A stretch of 64,000 nucleotides of DNA from Lachnospiraceae bacterium (lineage in GTDB: Bacteria > Bacillota > Clostridia > Lachnospirales > Lachnospiraceae): NCBI GenBank assembly GCA_021200475.1, contig JAJQGP010000015.1, positions 1 through 64,000 on the forward strand, given 5' to 3'. The notes beneath the pieces were generated by a model. The model was given only the letters and a program-made list of their open reading frames with translations, was not told the DNA's origin and made no database searches. The translations under genes were made by a program, and so were the position numbers. How positions within the stretch are numbered: the stretch's first letter is position 1; every line of letters begins with the position of its first letter. Of the stretch, positions 45,626-55,126 are shown in pieces.

Positions 45626-48475
45626 CTACGCCAGCGTCTCCGCCAGATCATAACTGACCGTATAGGTTCCCGGCTCCAGATAGCAGATTCCCTCTTTCAC
45701 GCAGGCAAACATCGGATTTCCCTGATCCTCATAAGTCTCCGGCTTCGCCAGCGGCAGCCGCAGAGTAGCACTGCATCCAAATGGAACCGTCACAGACAGC
45801 GTTACATGAGAGGAATCATTCATCTCCCAGCTGCTTTTGTACCGTCCGGCCGGGGAGTCATAGAACACGGACACTTTCCGCAAATTCCAGTTCAAGAGCG
45901 GCATAAAGGCCACTTTTCGGAGACCGGGCGCCTCATCTACGGTGTTGATACCCGCCACATGACGGAACATCCACTCCAGAACAGAGCCATACGCGTAGTG
46001 ATTCATGCTGTTCATACTGATGCCGGAGATCGTTCCGTCATCGAGCAGGCTGTTCCAGCGCTCCCAGACGGTCGTCGCGCCAAGCTTCACCTCATGGAGC
46101 CAGCCCGGATAGTCCTCGTTCAGCAGCAGCTCATAAGCCAGCTCCTCAAATCCGTTCTCGGTCAACACATTATTTAATAGCGGAGTACCGACAAAGCCGG
46201 TCCGCAGCTTGCCACCACTGAGTTCAAACAGCTTTTGCAACTGCTTTCTGGTCAGCTCCACATTCTCAGACAGGTGATATTTCAGCGTCAGAATCAGCGC
46301 GGTCTGTGTCTTGATACAGCATCTGCCGGTCGCGCTGTAATATTCGTTCTTTACCACAGCAAACTGTTCGTCAGAAAGCGCACGATATTCCGCTTCCTCC
46401 GCTTCTTTCCCAAGCACATGCGCAGCATTGGCCACCAAGCCGGCGCTGACCGCATAATACAGGTTCGCAATGAATTCCTCATCCGTACCTCCCAGCACCT
46501 GCTCCGCGCCGCCAACCGGATTGTCCAGTGCCAGCCAGTCCCCATAATGGAACACATACCGCCAGCCATGAGGAGCCGCTTTATCGCGGCGCTGAACGTC
46601 CAGTGGACGTTCGTTTAGCGCCGACCGGAACGGAGTGTAGAGCGATTCCATTTGCGGCTCCGACCTGCCGCCGAGCGAAGGCGAGGGGGCACTTCCATCA
46701 GGAGCCGCCCCATCCACTCTGCGAATATAGTCCACCCAGCTTTTCATGCTCTCAAACTGGTCTTCCAGGATACTTTTATCTCCATAAAACAGGTACAGAT
46801 TCCATGGAATGATGCAGGACGCATCTCCCCAGACGCAGGCCGTGCTTTCTACTCCGCAGGAAGGAACCACATCCGGCACTTTTCCATCCAGTGCGCTCTG
46901 CTCTTTCGCCATATCATAAAGATATTTTGCGTAAAAAGCGTATGTGTCCGACAGATAGGTAGCCGTCTGAGAAAACACCTGCGCGTCTCCGGTCCATCCC
47001 ATCCGCTCATCCCGCTGCGGACAGTCGGTCGGCACATCCACAAAATTGCTCTTCTGTCCCCACTGGACATTTTGGATAAAACGATTGACCAGCGCATGCC
47101 CGGTCTCCATCTGACCTGTAAATTTCAGGTCGCTGTACAGCGCAAGACCTTTGAAATCTTCCTTTCTCAGGTTTGTCACGCCTTCCACCTTGACATAGCG
47201 GTAGCCGAAAAAGGTAAAATGCGGAACAATCGTTTTCTCCGTTCCATCCGAAACGTAATAATACTCTGATTTTGCGGAACGCAGGTTTGCGTTGTAGAAA
47301 TTTCCGTCGGCATGTCCGGCGCAGGGAACCTCAAAGGAGTCTGTCCGAGCCGATGCACAAGCCTCCGGACGCGTTGCTTCCGGCTGCGCAGATGCCAATA
47401 CCGCCGGACGGGTTGTTTCTGTCTGCGTAGGTTCTCTCTGCAGGATTTCTCCTGTTTGAATATGAATCACCGTTCCGGCCGGCTCATGCACACGCAGGGC
47501 AAAGATCCCCGTAAACTCCTGTCCCATGTCAAAGACGTTTTCGCCCGCGGGTGTGTGAATCAATTCCACCGGCTCAAATTCCTCATGAATGGTGACAGGC
47601 AGACTCATCCGCTCTGTCAAAGCGCCCTCCGGTGCCTCACAAAACTGTGCCTGTTCCATTGGCAGCTCCGGCAGGGTATCGTCCACATGCTCTCCATCAT
47701 ACAGATTCGAAAACGTAATGTTGCTGCGGCGCACCGTCCAGCTCTCATCCGTGCCAATCGTCTCTGTGCTGCCGTCCGCATAGGTCAGACGCAGCTCCGC
47801 GATCAGCTTCCACTCATTGCCGTAAAAACCGATGTCCTCCTTCGCGGCAAAGCCGAATCTGGCCTTGTACCAGCCATTGCCAAGCCAGATGGAGAGCTTT
47901 GACAGATCAGCGGCATTTTTCAGCTGCTCCGTCACGTCGAACGTCTGATATTGTATCCATTCTTTATAATCATTGCTGTACGGTGTAAGATATTCGTCTC
48001 CGATACGCACCCCGTCAAAAAAAGCCTCATACAGCCCCAGGCCACAGATATAGAACCGCGCCTGTCTGACCGGCTTCGCCGGACAAATTTCTTTTTCAAA
48101 AATCGGATGGCGTTTTATTTCATTATTACAGGTAATCCATTTCCCAATCCACGGTTCTTCCCGCTTCGCTGTCTCAAACCACTGCGTCTCACCGGTTGCT
48201 TCTTCTTCCGCGTCCGTCCGCACCGTCACTGTCCAGTAATAACGTGTGCAGGGTTCCAGTTCAAAATCCGCGCGATAGCCAAGACTATCTGCTTCTTTAT
48301 CAAATCCGGAATCAAATACGATCTCGCACATTTGTTCATCCGTTGCCACCTGTACTCTGGCCTCTGTCTGATTTTTTCCAATTGTCTCAGCCACCTTCCA
48401 CGAAAAAACTGTGCGCGTCATGCGAAATCCAAGCGGATTCGTCAGATGATTGACTTTCATGTCATAAATCTTCAT
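45626..48475 (-). CDS. GH78 alpha-L-rhamnosidase carrying an in-frame repeat insertion
   Basis: TDCPQRDERMGWTGDAQVFSQTATY, HGWRYVFHYGDWLALD, C-terminal GH78-type beta domain. Confidence 0.93.
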   Translation of the reverse strand: MKIYDMKVNHLTNPLGFRMTRTVFSWKVAETIGKNQTEARVQVATDEQMCEIVFDSGFDKEADSLGYRADFELEPCTRYYWTVTVRTDAEEEATGETQWFETAKREEPWIGKWITCNNEIKRHPIFEKEICPAKPVRQARFYICGLGLYEAFFDGVRIGDEYLTPYSNDYKEWIQYQTFDVTEQLKNAADLSKLSIWLGNGWYKARFGFAAKEDIGFYGNEWKLIAELRLTYADGSTETIGTDESWTVRRSNITFSNLYDGEHVDDTLPELPMEQAQFCEAPEGALTERMSLPVTIHEEFEPVELIHTPAGENVFDMGQEFTGIFALRVHEPAGTVIHIQTGEILQREPTQTETTRPAVLASAQPEATRPEACASARTDSFEVPCAGHADGNFYNANLRSAKSEYYYVSDGTEKTIVPHFTFFGYRYVKVEGVTNLRKEDFKGLALYSDLKFTGQMETGHALVNRFIQNVQWGQKSNFVDVPTDCPQRDERMGWTGDAQVFSQTATYLSDTYAFYAKYLYDMAKEQSALDGKVPDVVPSCGVESTACVWGDASCIIPWNLYLFYGDKSILEDQFESMKSWVDYIRRVDGAAPDGSAPSPSLGGRSEPQMESLYTPFRSALNERPLDVQRRDKAAPHGWRYVFHYGDWLALDNPVGGAEQVLGGTDEEFIANLYYAVSAGLVANAAHVLGKEAEEAEYRALSDEQFAVVKNEYYSATGRCCIKTQTALILTLKYHLSENVELTRKQLQKLFELSGGKLRTGFVGTPLLNNVLTENGFEELAYELLLNEDYPGWLHEVKLGATTVWERWNSLLDDGTISGISMNSMNHYAYGSVLEWMFRHVAGINTVDEAPGLRKVAFMPLLNWNLRKVSVFYDSPAGRYKSSWEMNDSSHVTLSVTVPFGCSATLRLPLAKPETYEDQGNPMFACVKEGICYLEPGTYTVSYDLAETLA
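46585..46701. repeat. Covarying-hairpin mobile repeat inserted within GH78 coding sequence
   Basis: Shares cgcggcgctgaacgtccagtggacgttcg, ccgaccg, ctgccgccga and cttccatcag with 32291-32383; flanked by AGGAGCCGC at 46571-46579 and 46700-46708. Confidence 0.85.
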
Positions 48476-48634
48476 ATTTACATTCTCCTCGTCAGTGTCT
48501 TTTCACTACAACTCTGTTCTCATCTCTTCTTCGGCGTCGTCAGTCCCAAATCCTGCAGTTTCCTTCCCGGTTCCTCCAGATAGCGCCGGGTCTCCGGCAA
48601 GCTCACGACCGATTTTTTCGGCATAAAGCTTCGT

Positions 48635-48690
48635 CTCCTTATGTTCACAAGATAGCACAAGGAGACGTAATCTGTCAATTTTTACTTACA
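48635..48690 (-). promoter_or_regulatory. Putative promoter overlapped by an inverted-repeat operator upstream of GH78
   Basis: Minus strand TTGACA-18 nt-TATCTT with CGTCTCCTT...AAGGAGACG spanning the -10. Confidence 0.5.
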
Positions 48691-48715
48691 TGAATGACCG
48701 TATTGATACTGGTCA

Positions 48716-48758
48716 GTTACTGGTCACAACCCGACCATGCACCTGCTGCGTGGTCAGG
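48716..48758. repeat. Palindromic repeat, same family as 17095-17137
   Basis: gttactggtcacaacccgaccatgcacctgctgcgtggtcagg. Confidence 0.75.
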
Positions 48759-50622
48759 CATCTGTTTCTTCCAGGTAATATTGTGCCTGCGCATGCCAGA
48801 GTTCGTAATATTTGCCGGATGCCTTCGCCAGCAGTTCTTCGTGCGTCCCCTGCTGGACGATGGCGCCTTCGTGAAAGACAGCAATTTCATCGCAGAATTT
48901 GCAGGAGGAAAGCCGGTGACTGATATAGATTGCCGTCTTGTCGCCGGAGATATCGTTGAATTTCGAATAAATTTCCGCTTCCGCGATGGGGTCGAGAGCG
49001 GCAGTCGGCTCATCAAGAATGATGAAGGGCGCGTCCTTATAGAGTGCCCGCGCGATGGCGATTTTCTGCGCTTCACCGCCGGAAACCTCGATCCCGTCCT
49101 CGGTGAAGTCCTTGTAGAGCTGAGTCTTCAGCCCGTCCGGCAGGGTTTTCAGACGGTCGTCAAAGCCCGCGTCGGTCAGGGCTTTTCGTACCTTTGCCTC
49201 ATCATAGGTCATACTGCCCGCGACGTTGTTTCCCAGCGGCTGGGAGAGCAGCTGAAAGTCCTGGAATACAACAGAAAAGATGTCCATGTAGTCCCGATAG
49301 TTGTATTTGCGGATGTCGATGCCGTTCAGGAGAATCTGCCCCTCCTGCGGGTCATAAAGGCGGCAGAGCAGCTTGATGAAGGTGGACTTGCCGCTGCCAT
49401 TCTCCCCCACGATGGCCAGCCGTCTGCCGATCTGAAACTTCATGGAAACGTGCCGCAGCGCCCAGCTTTCGCTTGCCGGGTATCGGAAAGAGACGTCGCG
49501 GAATTCGACCTCATACTGCCGGTCTGAACGTTTTTCTGTGGTCAGGCTTCCCTGGTACATGGCATTGGGAAGGTCCAGGTAAGTAAATATCCGCTCCATG
49601 TACCCGGTATTGGTTTTCATTTCACCGTACACCTGCAAAAGCGCGTAAATGTTGCCGCCCATGGCGGTCGCCGCGCCCACGTATTGCGTAACGCTGCCCA
49701 CATCAAACGCGCCGCCCCAGGCCTTGAGACAGGTAAAGGCGTACACAAAGCCGGTAATCAGCACCGAGATACCCGCGCCAAGTCCGGCGTAGACGCCCAT
49801 CGGGCCTTTGGCCAGCTTTCCAAACGAGCCGTTGGCGCCAAAGGGGCTTTCCCTCTTCTCGTAGGCGCGGATGATTTTCTGCTGGTCGTAGATCCGGATG
49901 TCCGCGCTCCGCTCCTTTTTAAATCCGAGATAGCCAAAGTAAGAAAACAGACGGTTTCCGAAGGTGGCCTCCTCGGAAAGACCGTTCAGATAGTTTTCCG
50001 ATTTCACATAAAATTTTCCCGCCAGAAAACTGATGCTGATCAATACGGCTGCAAACAATAGCAAAAACAAAGGATTGTTCAGGATGGTCAGCGCGCCGGC
50101 ATCCTCCGGTACAGGGGACGTAAAGAGATTTACCGTCAGCGCAATACCGCCGAGAATACCTGCAATGCTGCTGATGGTTTTCTCAAAAACGTGAGGGATG
50201 CGCCCGAAGCCCCAGCCGGCCCAGTTTTCGATCTGGGAAATCTGCGCCCGCAGATCATGGATTTCCTGGCGGTCAATGTCCGCGTAATCCATAGAGAACA
50301 TCTTGCGGCAGTAAAGGATTTCCTTGCGCCCCCACACATCGTCAATCAGGGTTTCCTTGCGCTGCTCTAAGAATGCGTTTGCAAGTGAGAAAAGCCCGGT
50401 GACAGCCACGCCACCGACCACCCATTGCCAGAGAACATCTGCCCGGCGGGCGCCGGCGAGTTCGGAGAGAATTCTCGCCGAAAAGAATACCGACACGTAT
50501 GGAAACAGCGCGGAAACGACCGCTCCCAGGGCAATGACCGGAAACAGCCGGTGACTGACCGTATACAATTCCTTCGCTCCGCGTTGATGCGCGACGATGG
50601 TGCGTGTGAAATCTCCCTTCAT
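48754..50622 (-). CDS. ABC exporter, fused permease/ATPase
   Basis: GENGSGKSTFIKLLCRLYDPQEG, VSGGEAQKIAIARALYKDAPFIILDEPTAALD. Confidence 0.95.
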   Translation of the reverse strand: MKGDFTRTIVAHQRGAKELYTVSHRLFPVIALGAVVSALFPYVSVFFSARILSELAGARRADVLWQWVVGGVAVTGLFSLANAFLEQRKETLIDDVWGRKEILYCRKMFSMDYADIDRQEIHDLRAQISQIENWAGWGFGRIPHVFEKTISSIAGILGGIALTVNLFTSPVPEDAGALTILNNPLFLLLFAAVLISISFLAGKFYVKSENYLNGLSEEATFGNRLFSYFGYLGFKKERSADIRIYDQQKIIRAYEKRESPFGANGSFGKLAKGPMGVYAGLGAGISVLITGFVYAFTCLKAWGGAFDVGSVTQYVGAATAMGGNIYALLQVYGEMKTNTGYMERIFTYLDLPNAMYQGSLTTEKRSDRQYEVEFRDVSFRYPASESWALRHVSMKFQIGRRLAIVGENGSGKSTFIKLLCRLYDPQEGQILLNGIDIRKYNYRDYMDIFSVVFQDFQLLSQPLGNNVAGSMTYDEAKVRKALTDAGFDDRLKTLPDGLKTQLYKDFTEDGIEVSGGEAQKIAIARALYKDAPFIILDEPTAALDPIAEAEIYSKFNDISGDKTAIYISHRLSSCKFCDEIAVFHEGAIVQQGTHEELLAKASGKYYELWHAQAQYYLEETDA

Positions 50623-52577
50623 CAGAACTCCCTCCCTTCCTGGTAGTATGACTTATCGGAAGCTGCGGACGCTTGCGTACGCAGATCCGGTAAGTCAACG
50701 ACAGAATCAGAAGCTGCAAGGCAGCGGCAGATGTGCGAAGCACAGCTGGATTCTGGAGTATTATGCGAAGTGCTTTTCTTCGCATAATATCGACTCTGAA
50801 CTTCAAAAAGCTTTGCGTATTCCCCGCCAAGCGCCAGCAGGCTTTCATGGGTACCCTCTTCCGCGATCCGCCCGTCCGCCAGGAACAGAATCCGGTCGCA
50901 GAAGCGGGTGGAGGCCAGGCGATGTGAGATAAACACCGAAGTCTTCTCTCTGGTCATATCGTTGTATTTCTGGTAAATATCATTTTCCGCGATGGGGTCG
51001 AGAGCGGCAGTCGGCTCATCGAGCATCAGCAGGGGCGCGTCCTTATAGAGCGCTCTCGCAAGCATCAGCCGCTGCGTCTGGCCGCCGGAAAACAGCACGC
51101 CATCCAGAAAGACATCTCTGCCGGTGTGCGTATCCAGCCCTTGGGGCAATTCCTGAATTGTTTTTTTCAGCCCCGCTTTTTCCAGAGAATCCCAGACCCG
51201 ATCCAAGTCGATATTTTCCGTCGTCATCGCGACATTTTCCGCAACAGTGACGTCCAGAAGCGAATATTCCTGGAAAACGGCGCTGATCTGCCCGTAGTAT
51301 GCGCTGCGGTTGAAGGTGCGGATATCCGCTCCGTTCAGCAGTACCCGGCCTTCGGTCGGATCAAAGAGACCGCACAGCAGGCGTACCAGCGTGGTTTTGC
51401 CTGCGCCATTCAGGCCGACGATCGCCAGCTTTTCACCGGGATGAATCACAAGACTGATGTCGTGCAGCGTATCTTTTTCTGCGCCCGGATAGCGATAAGA
51501 GACATGCTCCAGCTTCAATTCCCAGGCATCCGCACGTGGAAATGCCACCGGCTCACCCTCCTCAAAGCAAAACGGCTCCGGATATTCGAGAAACTCCCGC
51601 ACAGAGCTGATGTCGAGGCTGTCCTTATGCATCCGTGCCATATCATTTAAAATGCCCATCACCCAGGAGGAAAATGTGGTCACCGCTCCAAAATACAGAA
51701 CAAAGGAAGAGACAGATATCCCTTCGCTCAAAGCCAGGTGGATCAGATACAGGTAGGCAACGCCATTGCGTGCCACAGTCATCGCGGCTTCCGTCATACT
51801 CGCCGCCAGACGTTTTTTCTCCACCCCCAGACGCCAGTCCAGATAAGCGTTGTGCACCTCATCCAGCAGGTCATTCAGCCAGTCCTGCAGGCCAAAAATG
51901 CGGATATCTTTTGCGAGAATTACGGACTGAGATTTGTCGCGGATATAGCGTTTCTTTGCGTAGTACGTGGACTCTTCCTTCCGGTGTTCGAATTCCCAGT
52001 CACTCGCATAACGGGATGCCAGAAAGCCGATCAGGCAGGTGGCGAGCACCACCACCGTCAGCGCGGGATGCAGACCGGAGAGAATCGACAGGCAGACCAG
52101 AAAGCCGCCGATATGCTGCAGAAGATTCGTCAGCCCCTGCCAGATATACTCCGTTGCTTCCAGATTGCTATCTGTAGCACTGGATGCCTTTTCCCGCAGC
52201 CGGACAAAATCGGCATCCAGTGTATTGGAAAACGAAGTGGTGTTACACTTGTCAGCCAGCATGCCTATGATTTCGGTGCGAACGTCGATGCGGGGATACA
52301 TGGCATAGCTATCCAGATAGCCCTTCACTCCCTGCGTCACAAACAGCGCCGCTGTAAAAAACAAAATGGTGGTAAGAAGGCTTCCCAGTGGAACGTGTGT
52401 CTCCACAGCCTTCAATATTTCCGGCGCGATGTAGAGCTGTGCCGCGTTATACAGAATCTCCATCAAAGCCGTGAGGACGCAGATCAGAAGAACGCGCCGC
52501 CGCACCCTCCAGGCGATCCCTGTCATCCATCCGACATTCTGCACGACGCCGTATCCTGGTTTTGTTTTTGCTTCCAT
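50622..52577 (-). CDS. ABC exporter, fused permease/ATPase, with palindrome-encoded C-terminal extension
   Basis: GLNGAGKTTLVRLLCGLFDP, FSGGQTQRLMLARALYKDAPLLMLDEPTAALD; stop overlaps next start (ATGA). Confidence 0.93.
   Translation of the reverse strand: MEAKTKPGYGVVQNVGWMTGIAWRVRRRVLLICVLTALMEILYNAAQLYIAPEILKAVETHVPLGSLLTTILFFTAALFVTQGVKGYLDSYAMYPRIDVRTEIIGMLADKCNTTSFSNTLDADFVRLREKASSATDSNLEATEYIWQGLTNLLQHIGGFLVCLSILSGLHPALTVVVLATCLIGFLASRYASDWEFEHRKEESTYYAKKRYIRDKSQSVILAKDIRIFGLQDWLNDLLDEVHNAYLDWRLGVEKKRLAASMTEAAMTVARNGVAYLYLIHLALSEGISVSSFVLYFGAVTTFSSWVMGILNDMARMHKDSLDISSVREFLEYPEPFCFEEGEPVAFPRADAWELKLEHVSYRYPGAEKDTLHDISLVIHPGEKLAIVGLNGAGKTTLVRLLCGLFDPTEGRVLLNGADIRTFNRSAYYGQISAVFQEYSLLDVTVAENVAMTTENIDLDRVWDSLEKAGLKKTIQELPQGLDTHTGRDVFLDGVLFSGGQTQRLMLARALYKDAPLLMLDEPTAALDPIAENDIYQKYNDMTREKTSVFISHRLASTRFCDRILFLADGRIAEEGTHESLLALGGEYAKLFEVQSRYYAKKSTSHNTPESSCASHICRCLAASDSVVDLPDLRTQASAASDKSYYQEGREF
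50650..50789. repeat. Three consecutive palindromes at the 3' end of the ABC exporter CDS
   Basis: 50650-50696 gacttatcgga...tccggtaagtc; 50702-50755 cagaatc...gattctg; 50759-50789 tattatgcgaag...cttcgcataata. Confidence 0.8.
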
Positions 52578-52629
52578 ACTCCATCCATCTCCTTACACGA
52601 TACGTTTTTTATGGCTACGGACATCATAG

Positions 52630-52666
52630 CACAAAAAATCATCCCCGGCACAGTTCGGGGATGAAT
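52630..52666 (-). terminator. Terminator between the GHKL kinase and ABC exporter genes
   Basis: TCATCCCCGaactgtgcCGGGGATGATTTTTT on the minus strand. Confidence 0.75.
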
Positions 52667-52748
52667 CGTTAAAATCGGGGGATAAATGGTGATCATCCGC
52701 AGCATCATGACTTTTTGCCGCTCAAATCCTGTCAGTACCTGTAAAGCC

Positions 52749-53426
52749 TCACGTCTGCGGAATCAGGATTTCCGTGGTAAAAGCTCCGTCCTCGCTGTTG
52801 CGGCTCAGGTAGCCGTCCAGGCGTTCTACGATGTTATCGATGCGAACCAGCCCAAATCCGTGACCGTCTCCTTTATTCGTCCGAAATCTTCCGTTGATCT
52901 TTTCCAGCTTTTTCCCTGCCGTAAAATTTGTAAAAGAAATGTAGAACTGCGTTCCCTTCATATCCATATAGACCCGGATGAGCCGTTCCTCCTCCGGCAA
53001 TGCCAGGCTGGCCTCGATTGCGTTATCAAAGAGATTGCCAATGATGCAGCACAAATCAATCTCTGACATACGAAGCTTCACCGGAATGTGCGCGTCACAG
53101 TGAACCGTAATCGCCCGGGACCGGGCCAGCGAAATCTTGCTGTTTAAGATGGCGTCGGCCATGGAATTCCCCGCCTTCACCACCGTATCCACGGTATTTA
53201 AATCCGTATCCAGCTCATCCAGATAGGCTTTGATTCCCTCCATATCTCCATTAGACGCCAGCACCTTCATTGTCTGAATGTGATTCCGGTAATCATGCCG
53301 CCATCCGCGCATCTGGCGATACATATTGTCAACCTCCCGGTAATGGGTCTCGATCAACTCCCGCTGATAAGCCGCGATCCGCTTATCGATCTGCTTTGAT
53401 AAAAAAGACATGGTAATTCCTTCCAT
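52749..53426 (-). CDS. GHKL-type sensor histidine kinase lacking TM domain
   Basis: RGWRHDYRNHIQTMKVL (H-box), LFDNAIEAS (N-box), GHGFGLVRI (G-box); 225 aa with no hydrophobic segments. Confidence 0.87.
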   Translation of the reverse strand: MEGITMSFLSKQIDKRIAAYQRELIETHYREVDNMYRQMRGWRHDYRNHIQTMKVLASNGDMEGIKAYLDELDTDLNTVDTVVKAGNSMADAILNSKISLARSRAITVHCDAHIPVKLRMSEIDLCCIIGNLFDNAIEASLALPEEERLIRVYMDMKGTQFYISFTNFTAGKKLEKINGRFRTNKGDGHGFGLVRIDNIVERLDGYLSRNSEDGAFTTEILIPQT

Positions 53427-53428
53427 TT

Positions 53429-54124
53429 CTATGTAAACTGTATGATCGCGCGATTGAGCGGCTCATAAGCCCCTCTCGGCAAAGGGAGAACCGTTCCGTC
53501 CGACAATGTCACCTCTTTTCTGGTGACACGCCGGATACATTCCAGATTCAGGAGCAGACTTCGCCCTGCCCGCACAAACCGCCGGTCGAGTTCCTTTTCA
53601 AATTCGCCCAACGGTCGCTTAACCGTATATTCTTTCCCTGCATGAATCGTCACATAATTCAGCCGCACATCCAGATAGCGAATCTCATAAAGCGGGATAC
53701 GTACCATCTCTCCTCCCATCTCCAGGTTGAGACATCTTTCATTCTGCTTCCGTTTTTCCAGCGCCCGATCCAGCACAGAAAACAGCTTCTCAACCTTTAC
53801 AGGCTTTATCAGATAATGCAGTGCCGCAACCTCGTAGCCCTCGGCAATGTAGTCCGAATAGCCCGTGACAAAAACAATCTGCAGCGCCTCATTCTCTTTG
53901 CGGATGGTCTTAGCCATCGTCACTCCGTCCATCTGGCCCATCTCAATGTCCAGAATAAGAATATCCCACCTTTTGTCTTCCGCATACTGAAACAAAAAGC
54001 TTTCTGCCGAAGAAAAGACCTGCGTATATATCTTGGCCTGCCGCGCCGCAGCCCAGGCTTTCACCTGGTTTTCGACAAATTTCGCATCTGCGCTGCTGTC
54101 ATCGCAGATTGCAATTCGAACCAT
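53429..54124 (-). CDS. LytTR-family response regulator
   Basis: MVRIAICDDSSADAKFVENQV receiver, DILILDIEMGQMDG, LytTR domain IRYLDVRLNYVTIHAGKEYTVKRPLGEFEKEL. Confidence 0.93.
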   Translation of the reverse strand: MVRIAICDDSSADAKFVENQVKAWAAARQAKIYTQVFSSAESFLFQYAEDKRWDILILDIEMGQMDGVTMAKTIRKENEALQIVFVTGYSDYIAEGYEVAALHYLIKPVKVEKLFSVLDRALEKRKQNERCLNLEMGGEMVRIPLYEIRYLDVRLNYVTIHAGKEYTVKRPLGEFEKELDRRFVRAGRSLLLNLECIRRVTRKEVTLSDGTVLPLPRGAYEPLNRAIIQFT

Positions 54125-54160
54125 CGATCTTTCCCTTTCCATACCATATTTTGATCTTTC

Positions 54161-54287
54161 GTAACTATTCAGAACAGCCTTTCGCAGATAAATCTGCACA
54201 TCTCCGCTTCGCTCCGGTCGGTGCTGAACGAGCGCCACTGGCGCTCAGCACCTGTCTTTTCTTTTCGATGCTGTTCTGAACTGTTAC
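54161..54287. repeat. Composite repeat: GTAAC/TTCAGAACAGC outer palindrome enclosing a covarying-hairpin element
   Basis: Outer GTAACTATTCAGAACAGC/GCTGTTCTGAACTGTTAC; inner ctccggtcGGTGCTgaacGAGCGCCactGGCGCTCAGCACC. Confidence 0.85.
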
Positions 54288-54304
54288 CAGATATACTACG
54301 CCAT

Positions 54305-55036
54305 CTACAAAGCTTCAACGCGAATGGCTTCCCCTTTTTTCAAAGACATCGGCAGCACCAGCGTTCCGAATGTCAGCCGTTTTAAATAAATCACTTCACT
54401 TCCCACTGCGTGAAACATCCGCTTAACTTGATGGTAGCGTCCCTCCTGGATCGTTAACAGAGCCACTCGCCCCGCATCCGCACATGCACAGTATTTCTCC
54501 GGCAAATAGGCAAGCTCCGGACTCCCACCGTCACAAATCACAAGCCTGGCCGGAAGTGTCGGCGTATCATCACCGATCTCCACCCCCACAGAAAAGGAAT
54601 CAATATACGCCTTTTCGGCAGGGCGGTCGAGTACGGCCAGATACGTTTTGTCCACGTGCCTGCGCGGGGAAAGCATACGGTGCGCCATTCCCCCATCATT
54701 GGTAATCAGAAGCAGCCCTTCCGTGTCCTTGTCCAGTCTGCCCACCGGGAACAGGTCCCTGTTTTGCGGCACAAGCTCCATCACCGTTGGGAAACGGTCA
54801 TCCTTTACCGCGCAGACATAGCCGGCCGGCTTATGCAGCATATAGGTTACGAAACCGCGCGCCGCCACAGTGGTCCCATTTACAGCAATCTCATCTGCAT
54901 CCGGAGTAATCTTTCTCTCCGGTTTGGCAACACAGACTCCGTTGATCGTGACCGCTTTTCTTTTTATGAGATTCTTTACTTCACTTCTCGTCCCAATCCC
55001 GGCATCCGCCAGAAATTTATCCAGCCGTATCTGCAT
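54305..55036 (-). CDS. 16S rRNA pseudouridine synthase (RsuA family)
   Basis: MQIRLDKFLADAGIGTRSEVKNLIKRKAVTING (S4 domain), GRLDKDTEGLLLITNDG. Confidence 0.94.
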   Translation of the reverse strand: MQIRLDKFLADAGIGTRSEVKNLIKRKAVTINGVCVAKPERKITPDADEIAVNGTTVAARGFVTYMLHKPAGYVCAVKDDRFPTVMELVPQNRDLFPVGRLDKDTEGLLLITNDGGMAHRMLSPRRHVDKTYLAVLDRPAEKAYIDSFSVGVEIGDDTPTLPARLVICDGGSPELAYLPEKYCACADAGRVALLTIQEGRYHQVKRMFHAVGSEVIYLKRLTFGTLVLPMSLKKGEAIRVEAL

Positions 55037-55126
55037 AAGTCCCCCCGGGTTTTGCCCGTTTAGCATGAGCAGCGCCCGCAACGATTCCAGAGCCGGCGCC
55101 TGTTTTTCCTGAACTCTTTTGGCTTG

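Noticed and set aside
54125-54238. N-terminal extension of the LytTR ORF
   Set aside because: Comes from the composite repeat; the receiver domain starts normally at MVRIAICDD (54124).
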